From NCBI RefSeq assembly GCF_030269925.1, contig NC_085131.1:6123501-6187500 (forward strand): a stretch of DNA of 64,000 bases, given 5' to 3'. The first letter of the stretch is position 1, and each line of letters begins with the position of its first letter. The position numbers were made by a program, and so were the translations under genes. A model generated the notes under the pieces. That model had not been told where the DNA came from. It was given only the letters and a program-made list of their open reading frames with translations, and did no database searches. The DNA comes from Bombyx mori (taxonomy: Eukaryota > Arthropoda > Insecta > Lepidoptera > Bombycidae). Below, piece after piece: positions 25,001 through 37,000 of this stretch.

Positions 25001-28000
25001 GTGCCGACTTCACCTAGTGAGAGAAGGTGGAGAAAAGGAAGGAGATATAATTGCTTCGACCGAGAAATACGGAGCACTTGGTTGAGAATAATTTAATATT
25101 TAGTTGCGTTATAAGTAAGAGCGTGAAACATACTATGCTTCCTTTCGTTCTTGCAAGCGTCTTCGAGCATGAGCAGGGACTCTCCGGCGCTCCACTCGCC
25201 GGCCGACTTCCCGGCGTGTAGGCTCGCCAGGGCGGCCGCACCGCTCGCCCGCGACGTCTCGCAACTGTTGCCGCCCCACTCTTCCACTTTGTCGATTATT
25301 AACCTGAATATACATTGATTTGTTGATACACTATCACGCGGAAGTTGAAGTCGAGATGTAAGTAGTGCGGCCTACACACGACCCTAAAATCAGTGGCGAT
25401 ATCGGGACAGCGGTGGTGGGGCAGCGGCTTGGCTCTGCCCCAGGCATTGCTGAAATCCATGGGTGACGGTAACCACTCACCATCAGGTGGGCCGTATGTT
25501 CGTCTGCTTACAAAGGCAATAAAAAAATAGTGAATTTTGTAATTAACTAGCCTACTCTACGAAATGATTTATCAATTTTATTATAGAAAATAAAACAAAA
25601 TGGTCAATGCCAATTGTGGAAATTACTAACTTTGTTTACCATCGAAAACAAATATGAATAAATGTTGATAACACATAGCTGCATACATAAATACAAATAC
25701 CATACAAGAACCGCAAATCGTGAGCTCGCCCGGGTAAACAATAAAAATCGGATTACGATTTGCCTATACACGGGATGATTTAGGGTCCTCCCCACCACTG
25801 TCGATTTTAGGGTCGTATGTAGGCTGCGTAACAAGATTGATACTACCTCCGATCGGAATCGTCGGAATCGCTGGATTCGCTCCTGTCGGCTTGCGGGAAC
25901 GGTGGCAGCGGCAAGGGGACGGCAGCGGCCGCCGACTGGTTGATCTGGCTCGACAACTTTTGTATCGTGTCGCTGAGAACTTTATTGTTCTTCTGAGCGG
26001 GCACTGCTAATGGTAAGTCGGCAACACTACGCCGCCGCTCAAGTATGTTTAATGGGCTCTGTAAGCGTGGAGATAAAACCTCTTTCCTGATTTCGTCTTT
26101 GGGTCTAACTTTCTTAACGTCGGTCGCGTCTCGCTTCGCATCCGTTAAGTTCGACGGCTCGCCGAATATACACTCGCTGATTTCTGGAGTTCGGACTTTC
26201 TTGAGTTCCGACTTAACTAACGGCTTGACCGTGTCAGATTTTGATGAGATCGTTTTCAGTTCTGGTGATTGGGAAGAAACTTTTATCTCGGGTTTGTTAA
26301 ATTTATTGGGTTCCGTTTTGGACGCATCCGATCTATCGTCCGTGGGTGGCGGGGACATCGAGAGCCTCTTGGCACTGTTGATGGCTTTAAGCAATTTCTC
26401 CGCTATCTTCGGTCCCTCGGACTGTAATAAGAATCCAGGGGGCGGTTCGGGGATGACATCAATTCTCGCCGGACTGTCGGGTTCCGACTTATCTTCTTCT
26501 GTGTCAATCAGAGGGCTCGAGGGAGGTTCAAACTTCGAAACTACAGGTTCTGGGTCCATGTTTTGTTCAATCTTCATTTGCGGAATGTTTTCTTTAGGTT
26601 CCGTTACTATTTTTGGAACCGTAAGCAATTTAAGTGACGATTCTTTGACCGGTTCTTGTTTCAGAACAGGATTAGCAACAGTAAGCGTCACATTCATTTG
26701 GACATTAGAAATGGATACGGGGACGGAGAGTAGGTTAACTTTATGTATTTCTTTTCTTTGCTGTGGCGGTGTTTTTGGGCGTTCGGGCGCTATGATTATC
26801 TCCATCGGTACTTCTTTTTGCTTTACGGCTTCTTCTGTAACGTATTTAGTTTCTGTATTCGTTTCAATTATTGGTTCCAGTATTATTTGTGTCACTAATT
26901 CCTTTGAAGCGACACATTCTTTAACGTTTTCCGTTATTTTCTCAGTTTCCACTTGGGGAGCAGCAGGGCTTGGTTCACTTACCGCTTTTTCGCCTTTTAC
27001 CATCAAGTCTTGCTCATCCTCTGAAGAATGTTCGTCATCAGCCGGACTTTCCGGCGAATCGTCGATGAGTTCTCTTAACTTAGACACTTTACTCTTCTTA
27101 GAGTAAGTCTCTTGATTTTTAGCAGGAGTGAACCCTTCGAAAGTGGGGCCCGAACTGCCATCGCCTTGGAATGAGTCGTCGTCCAAACCGAATAGACATA
27201 CTTTAGGGTCTTCTTCGGGACTTTGTCTACCTGGCTCGAGAGCACGAGTCCCTCCGAAATCTCTGAACGGCGACAGCGAGGGTGATCTTAAAGTCGAAGG
27301 ACGCGGTCTTAAGGGATCTTCGGAGATTTCTTCACTCAACGATTTCGATAACGTTGATGTGTATTTACTGGGGGAAATATCGTCGAATATTCGATGAGTC
27401 CTTTTTTTCTTTTCGTCGTGCAGCTCCAGTTCGAATGGTTCTGGTTCTTTGAACTCGTACACGTCCTCGGCTTGTTTATCGGGTTGCGGGGGTTCCGCGG
27501 GGGCGGCCGACATCGTAGCTGCCGGAAGCATGAGCCTAGATGTTTTGTCATGTGGATCTTGTTTCAATGATGATTCATCGTGGTCCTGTTTGACTGAATG
27601 TAGTCCTTTTAGCTCCGATCTGATTTCGTTCAGATCGAAGTCTCGTCCCTGATGGCAAGTGGTGGGCATCGGTCGTGGTTTCTTGCTTGGAGAAAGATTA
27701 GTCGGCGTAGAGACTGTACGTACGGGTCTCTTGCGTGGTTTATTTGAGCCACTGCTCTCACCCGTCTTTGCTTCTTTCGGTCGTGGTAAAACTGTAAAAA
27801 CGAGTAAGTGGGTATTCGATTTATTTTATATCGAGAGATGTATTTCTATGATACTTCTAGAAACGTTTTCCCAATAAAACGTATACAGTAAAAGCTCTTG
27901 ATTCGCGTGGTATATGTTCCGTGAATATGGAAAAGCTCGTTTACAAAGGATATTCAGTTGAATACATGCATATTGGAAACCTTTTTATCAATGTGTACGT

Positions 28001-31000
28001 GCTGAACTACCGATTAGATTCGCCAATAAATAAATCTTTAGTCCCGAATATAGAAATTGGGTCGCATTTTTTTTTAATTCACGAATATTGGAAACGTGAA
28101 TGAAGAGGAGCTTTTACTGTATTTAAATAAGTCCAGCAGACTCATTATGTTGTTTTTTTTTCAATTACAAAAACAGAAAATTCGTTTATTACTTTTAGAA
28201 GGCGGGCCTTTTTCATCCAGTTTTTTTGGTGGTCTCTTCAGATCGACGTCGCTATCCGAGTCACTGTCGGAATCAGACCGAGCTGATGACTCTGCAACAT
28301 CATAACCTTACATTTAATTAATTTAATTTAAAGCAATCAATAGCTTTATCCAGATTTCAACGTACCTTCATTCATCTTAGCACGGACACGTCTACTCATC
28401 CCGGTACCCTGATAAAAGATATATTATTTTTATTTAGAAGTAGCGGACACAGCAAACGTTCTATCTTGAAAATAAATAAATAAATGGTGGAGTTTTACCG
28501 CAGCGGCACTTACTAGGACCAATTGTAAATCTAGGGACTCATAAAAAAAAAATTGGATTAAGTCCCGCTGTTTAGGAGTTCGGTGCAAAACAAATGAAGA
28601 ATCGAATTACATATATATCGATTTATTATTTGTTCGAATTTAACGAGGGGTGAAAGATTATTTGGTTTAAGTGACATTTTTAGCACTTTACAGGAGAGTC
28701 ACTTAAAGTACAAAATTAGGAAAAAATATGGTTAAAAAAAAACTTCTTCAGCTATTCGAATGGGGTAAAAATAATTTAAGTTCGATTAAGAAACATCGAA
28801 TTGTTGATGCTGATACCAAATAAAACGGACCTTTAATTACAAAGATAAATGTCGCGTATTAAGCGAAATGTGGTTTAAACTAAATTGATCACCCTTCGAT
28901 AATATTTTATAAAGGTTTTATTGTTATAGAAACTTGCAAGAGCAACGGGTTGTCCTATTTACTATTTAAATTGGTATACACAATCTGCTAATTGGTAAAC
29001 AATCCAGTTTCCTTGTCTATTGACTAATGGAGTTCATCAGATTCCAGTTCCGTCTGGGCGTAGCTGAAATAGACCCTTAGGCTACCAGCGATTAGGTAGG
29101 GAAAAATCCAATCTAGATGCCGCCACAACTCGGAGTCGTTTAGTGAGTAGGGCCCACCTGGTGTTAAGTGGTTACTGGAGCCCATAGACATCTACAACGT
29201 AAAAACGCCACTCACCTTGAGATATAAGCTCAAAAGTCTCAAGTATAGTTACAAAGGCTGCCCCACCCTTCAAACAGAAACGCATTATTGGCAGAAATAG
29301 CCAGAGCAGTGGTGCCTACCCGCGCGGACTCACAAGAGGTTCTACGACTAATGCAAATTACGCATAAAGAGAATTATTAGTAAACTGTAAAACAGTGAAC
29401 TTTATGACCTTTTTGTTGCGCTGTTCGTGCTGTGTAACGTTGAGTGCAATCCTCTGCGGTTTGATCCACTCGTCGTAGCGAGTGTTCCAGCCGGTATAGT
29501 GTACTCTCAACATACCCTCAGACGAAATTTCTATTACCTTAGCCTCGTACGTGACCTGGTTCGAGAAATAACACAAAGTTCGATTTCGTAGTTTATAGGG
29601 GCGCAAAGCGCCATTATAGACAATAATTAACATGATTTATAAGTTTATCTATACTAATATTAAAAAGCTGAAGTGTTTGTTTGTTTGAACGCGCTAATCT
29701 CAGGAACTAATGGTCAGATTTCAGTATTAGATAGCCCATTTATTGATGAAGGCTATAGACTATATAACATCACGCTAAGATAAGAGCACCAATAAAGAAT
29801 GTTACAAAAACGGTTTTAGTAACTACAACATGTTTTTAACAAACAAATCGAATTATTGCGAAACAATTCATAAAATGTAGCTAATATCACAATAAATATT
29901 TTAGTGACTTATACATGACTCTGACATGAATTTATTTTACATAAATTACTTTTAACCAATATAAACTAACATTATTATTATCCAGCCTAATAATAGATGG
30001 CGCCAACATCATGATTTGCATTTGTAAACAATTACAATACTTAATCAAAGTATTAATCTCTTAACTATAACAATTTATTATTAATATTTGAGTATTTTGA
30101 CAGTCATTTATGTTTTTAAACAATTAAATAAAAATTAAACATCTTCTGCACATTTTCAAATTAAAACAGTGTCTACTAAACATTAAATATGGTAGAATAA
30201 CAGTTTCATGTTACTAATGACAAATAGATAATAATAATATATATAAACTAGCTTTTGCCCGCGACTTCGTCCGCGTGGAATAGTTCACAAATAATGCTTT
30301 ATTTTAGAACAAATTTGGTTAGCATAAAATACGTTATAGTGAGCCAACATTAACATATATACATATGCTGTCGCGAACCTTTTTTTAGATCATTTAAAGG
30401 GGAACAATTCTCTCATAAATTATTTTATCGAAACTTTAACCGTTTATGCGTGCAGCGCAGCGCACGCAGCGGAAGCTCTCAAAAGGGAAAAAACTCCGAT
30501 TTCGAAACATTCTTTATTGGTGCTCCGCTTGTTTCTAATAACCACCACAGAACAGTTTGTGGCTGCCGATAATTAAGTTATGTTTTAATATATTTACATT
30601 AGTCAACTCGTGGGAAGTAACATCAGGATTTCTAAGCAAAGAGCTATAAACTTATTTAAGACGAAAAGTTCTTTCAGTGCAATATCGAATTCTGAAATTG
30701 ATCTTTTACACATTATAATATTGGTAAAGGAGGGATTACGTCTACTGGCGATACTAGTATTGCATCGACTTTAAGTAGACAATCCCATTACGAATTTGGC
30801 GATGAGGTTAATTTTAAAGATTCTTTTGAGACAAATGGAAGTTAATAATAAAATATTTAAAAAAATTAAGTACTTAGGTATTATCAAACGATAGTTCATG
30901 GTGTCATTTTTGAAAATTCTATTTATCACTCTTTCAATTTTTATGATTATAATGTTTTTGCACCTTGAATTGCATAAACAATAAAGAAAACGGAATTATG

Positions 31001-34000
31001 TACGAATTTTCTGCATCATTAAACAAATTAAACATTGGAAGAAATATTAGCATACACAATTGTAGATTAAGTTTAGTTCGAAGTACCATACCTTAGATTC
31101 AGACTGTGTGGGTCCATAATAAACTTTCAGTTTGTCACCGACTTGAGCTTTCACGTTCGACACGCGCGTATGCATCGGCTCATTAGTGGATGGCCTTAAA
31201 ATATCAAAATAACCGTAATTATTCACTGCTTGAACTTTAAGCACTCACTGTAAAACTGACCTCATATAGGTATTACGTTAAGTAAACAATTACAGTGAAA
31301 CCTTACAATCCGTTTTTAATAAGAACTTGATGAATAACTTTAGGAATATTGCATATGAGAGATGCCTTGTATGCAAAATTCCTTTAACAATTTCAGCAAA
31401 ACATGTAAAAATAAGCTCAGCACTAAAAGGATTAAAACTTGTCGCTTTTATTGAAATATAAATATAATATTTTAAACAAACTAACAAAATACGCTTTTGT
31501 AGAAAATCCAACTAAAAAATAGAAAATAAATCTTAATAAATTTGAATTAAAAATAGTGTAAGAAAAAATTATTTTATTGTAAAAAAAAAGCGTTGGGAGC
31601 CCTTCAGGATATTATCAAAATAACCCTTCTACTCATATCTGTTCATAAAATATTTATAACTACTGATACCATGCACTCCACGCTTTTTTCTATAAATGCG
31701 TATTTTCTTAGTTTTTTTAATTATTATTTATTTTTCCTTTTTTAGTTGAATTTCACTTTTTTTTGTTTTAATATTGAATTGTCATCGGTTCTAAATAATT
31801 ATACCAAATTTCGAGTGAATCAGATGTTTTGAAGGGGGTCAAAATCATGTTCAAAGATTCCGTTACACACTAACATACCTACGTCTGAGGCTAATAAAAG
31901 CGTATTAAAAAGATAAGAATCATACTCCGTCGTTTTTCTTTTGCGTGGTCTTTTGCTGCTGTTGGAGGCAATGGTGTTTCCGCTGCTGGCCGAGTTCGCG
32001 CTTTGACTACGGCGGCTTTGCATTTTCTTAGTTATACCGCACCTGTTATAGTCGGTACAATCCAGCTTAGAACTAATATCTCAAGGTGGGTGGAGGCATT
32101 TACGTTGTAGACGTCTATGGGCTCCGGTAACCACTTAACACCAGGTGGGCTGTGAGTTCGTCCCCCAACTATGCAATAAAGTAAAAAATAAAAACTATAA
32201 TAAAAAAAATATATTGGCGGTGTTCCCTTTGCCTCGCGTGCATGAAAAAGCCTATCAGCTCTTTTTTAATTTATTCAATACTGTATATCGTTAAAATCGG
32301 TTTGGTGGTTTAGGCGCGAAAACCTAACAAATCCTTAGCAGCAGTAGTAGTAGTCTAGTATGGATTTCGGTCACTAGTCCCACCCATATCAAAATGGAAA
32401 AATCTTTTGTACTAACAGCTACAAAAATAAGGCGGTATTACTTCCTAGTCTAGTCCTACACCCCAGTCTAGTTCAAACATTCTCACTCTATTTCAAATTC
32501 CATTACACAATATGTATATTGATTGTGGAAGTTGTTCGTGTAAACAAGTTTTTAGATACGTTTTTAATTCTCGTTAGAAACATGAACTGCTTGTAAAGAA
32601 ATTGATGCCTTTTTGTCGTAGAAACTTCGGCATGAACTTACTTAATAAATTTGAATACATATGGAGGGGTGAAAGGATATTTGGTTTAAACGACATTTTT
32701 GACATTCTACAGAAGATTCTTTTAAAGTAAAAAAATTTAAATAAAATTAATAACAAATAAACTTCTTCAGCTATTCGAATGAAGTAAACTTAATTAATTA
32801 ATCAATCAAAACAAATAAATTAATTAATAAATTAATGCAATTAAACATCGAACTGTTAATGCTAATACCAAATAAAACGCACATTTAATTACATAGATAA
32901 ATGCCGCGTATTAAACGAAATGTCGCCTAAACCAAATAAGGCTATTCACCCCTCGATATCATTATGTAGTTAAGACATAAATTATACAATAAATATTATT
33001 ATATGAAATTTCAATCTTACCTAGAAGCACGGCCGGAGCTATCACTGTCCGTTGAGACGTGAGGTCGGCGTGAGGCTCTCGAAGTGCTTGAGCCTGCGCT
33101 CTCGCCTGAATCAAATTATATAATTACCGCCGTATTTCATTGATGTTATAACATTTCTTCGCTTCTCAGTAATCTCAATTAAACTATGTATTATGTTGCA
33201 TTTTACGTTAGAAATCTATATATCTCTATATATATAAATTAATTGCTGTTCGTTAGTCTCGCTAAAACTCGAGGACGGCTGAACCGATTTGGCTAATTTT
33301 GGTCTTGAATTATTTGTGGAAGTCCAGAGAAGGTTTAAAAGGTAGATAAATGAATGAAACTGTTCGGAATGAAATAAAAATAAAAAATTTGTTTTTCCTT
33401 TGATGTGTCCTCCGTCGGACGGATTACTTTTCTTTGTTTTAAGTTTATTTTATACAAAAGTTTAGGTCTTTTATTTATCGATTGAGGCACTACGAAGTCT
33501 GCCGGGTCAGCTAGTTATATTATAAAACACTTGCGCAGTTCATACGCGGTAGAAGTGAATACATTCACCAGTATTCTATCTCACTTTTTGGCGGGAACGC
33601 GAGTAGTGAAGTTATGTGATTTGTTTTATTTTGTCTATTTAGTGTTTTTTCAGGTTTAAATGTATAATAACGGTGGTTTATTAACTATTTAATATCTGTG
33701 AAACTGCACAAATGTGGAAAATAAAACAAAGCCGCTGGACGTAACTTCTCGGGATCCACAAAAATTCCACTGAAAAAGTCTCAGCAAATGACCACCATAT
33801 TACTGAGATTATATTTCATCCCATATCATCTCACCTCATTTCATTTAATTTAACTCCATAATATCATTTTTCATAAAAATAAGAATATAAATTGAAATAA
33901 GACTTGACCTAAAGGTTTTAGTTACCAGGTCATAAAATCCCTTAAAAAAAGTATTATATCTCATTCTCTCACAGGCTAAATCACATAGACAGACGGATTT

Positions 34001-37000
34001 TAGAGCGTCATCTTAAATAACGATGAAGCTAATGGTTTTTCTACTTCAAAAAGGCGTCTCGTTTCAGTTTGCGGGTAGGTAACATTGTTGAAACTTTGAA
34101 CCCGTATCTTAATTGTCTTACACTCTTTCTCTTTTGTGGCTGTAGATAAGCTCACGTCCGCCTTGAATTAGGCAGTTCTGCTTAGGCAGTGATTTACTTT
34201 AAAAAAGAGGTTAAAGTTTCAATCCTTTTTTTTTATGACCGAGAGATTACTGGTATTCTGGAGGCCTTTCCAGTTTCAACAGGATAGGTGGGCGAGCAAA
34301 GGCTCAGCCAATAGGAGTAGGATCAAAGGAGACCTAACAACTCAAGAGCAGCTGCTTTTCGAACGAGGTTCAATTGATCGAGATAACCTCTATTCAGAAG
34401 TTGGCTGTACGATTAATTTCTCCATTAATATTCAATAACGTGTAAAAAAATTATAATGAGATAGTTACATACTTTTCGAGGATAGTGGGCGTCTCTTCGG
34501 TGTCCGCTTGTCGTGAGAGTCTGGTTTAGAAGGCGGCATCGAGGAACGTCCTTTAGACTGCGAACGTGGTTTCACTAGCACTTTCTCTTCGCTCGTGGTA
34601 GTCGACGTTGATTTTTCACGTTCTTTATCTTTTTCCTTTTCCTTTTCTTTCTCTTTCTCTTTATCTTTCACTTTTTCTTTTTCTTTCCTATCTTCTTTCT
34701 CTTTCTCTATCTCTTTCTCCTTTTCTTTTTCTCTTTCTTTCTCTTTCTCTTTCTCCTTTTCCTTTTCTTTCTCCTTCTCTTTTTCTCTTTCCTTTTCTTT
34801 CTCTTTTTCTCTCTCTTTTTCCTTTTCTTTCTCTTTATCCTTTTCTTTTTCCTTCTCTTTATCTTTTTCTTTATCCTTTTCGATCCTAGATATTAAACGA
34901 AAATAATTATTTGTGTGCTACAACAACTATTTAGATACAGTAGAATTGAGCTAATTCATTAAGCATCATATCCAATAGATGAGTCGACTATTATCAAAGC
35001 CGGCAATCTGACTTTTGGACAATGATTAGTAAATCAGAAAAACGAATTATTGACTTTGTATTCCATTGGCAGTCACAAAACTCTTCGGAACGACATCTTA
35101 GATAAATAACAGGTTAACTATCATATCAATAAAATTTTTTTGTCCAAATGCACAGATGCCACCTTTGATAATAGACGACTCAGATATCTTTGTTCCTAAC
35201 AACAGTAACAAAAATGTGAACTAACAAAAGCCATACAACGCGACACGTGATTCACTGGTGATTATAACAATGTTTAATATCATTTAATGAAATTTAAAAT
35301 TACTTTGGAGCCACGGCAACTACGAGCGGTTGATTGTCGGCGCTGTCCTCTTCGTCGCTGGCCCGAGGTTTTTCTTTCGTTTTCTCTGTTTTTTCTTCTT
35401 TCTCGCTCTTTTCACTTTTGTCCGTCTCGCTCTTGTCAGAATCTTTGTCTTTTCCGCGCTATAATTGTAAGACGTGTGTAATAATAGTAAAAGCATCCTT
35501 CAAACTGATCAAATGTTAATATTCTACTTTCGAAGGCAAGGAGAACAGCGTGTTCTTTAATTTAGTTTTTTTTTTTAGATTAGCAGTAATTAAGAATCGA
35601 TTCTGGTGGTAGGACCTCTTGTGAGTCCGCGCGGGTAGGTACCACCGCGCTGCCTATTTCTTCTGTGAAGCAGTAATGCGTTAATGCGTTTCGGTTTGAA
35701 GGATGGGGCAGCTGTTGTAACTATACTTGAGACCTTAGAACTTATATCTCAAGGTGGGCCACCCACGTTTACGTTTTAGATGTCTAACCACTTAACACCA
35801 GGTGGGCTGTGAGCTCGTCCAACCATATAAGCAATAAATAAATAAAGAATGTGTGTGGTTTTGCGGGTTATACCTGACTGGGAGTGCCTGTCGGTGTGCT
35901 TGAAGCGGAGGACGAAGTGAGGGGCTGCTTATCTTTGTCTCGTATGAGAGATCTACCGGCGGGCGGAGTGCGTGCGCCGCGCGGGTGCGCCACTAACGTC
36001 ACTCCCAGCTTTCGGTAGAAATCTTCGAAGCTGTGCAGGAATCTATAACACAGTGTTTTTGATGGTTAAGAGTCTTTCGTCTAAAAGTCGTCATCTATAG
36101 CACAGCGTGAATGCTGCTGTCAATGGGCGCAAATAAATGTTTTTGTAAGTTAATAATATATATTTCGGGAGTGCTGGCTCATCTCTGATTTTTTAAAGAA
36201 TTTATGGTCTAGTAACGGGACCTTTAAACAAAGTCTTATTTATTCTTGTTATATGAAAAATGATACAAAGCGAAATGAAATGAAGTTCATCAATTTGAGA
36301 CTTCAATTGTAATGAAATGAAATAAAACGAGACTAGAGAGGATGAAATAAAATCTCAGTAAAATTGTGGATATTTACTGAGACTTTTCAGTGGACTTTTT
36401 GGAAGAACCTGAGAAGCCACGTCCAGCGGTTTTGTTTCATTTTCTTACATTTGCACTTTGCAATAACCACCGTTATTACATATTTAAACCCGAAGAAACA
36501 CTAAATTAACAAAATAAAACAATCTCACAACTTTGCTGCTCGCGTTCCCGCCAAAGACCTGTCCCGGGTCCCGAAAGCTCGTGCGATTAGCGACAGCTGA
36601 TTAAATTGCGTTACATTACGTGCTTACATAAATACTTCGTATAATTTTAATATTAATAACAGTATATGATATGTAGTATAGCTATGATAAAATTTAAAGA
36701 GATTAAGTGAAAAAAAAGAATATTTTACATTATTTCTTGACTAACTTTTTATATGCCTGTTTGCAGAGATTCGTTATACTATTCGTCACCGGATGAAAGC
36801 CCATTTTGTCAGCAATAGTTTTCCATTGATTTTGATTAGTGACCCTGTTGTAGCCTCCTAGTTTTTGAACGACCTGTAATAAGGAAATGATTAATATTAT
36901 CAAATTTTCTATACGTAAATTATTTAGTAATTAAGTAAATTATATTTACCCGAAATAGTCTATATAAATCAATATCTTTGTTGGCTATAGTCGGATTCCG

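Noticed and set aside
26045..27106. 353-aa plus-strand ORF
   Set aside because: Lies antisense to the large htk exon 25847-27791, which has correct phase, splice sites and gene context; the plus frame is a by-product of codon bias.
34595..34906. Plus-strand ORF rich in Phe-Ser (FSFSFS)
   Set aside because: Antisense of the Lys/Glu codons in htk; not a protein.
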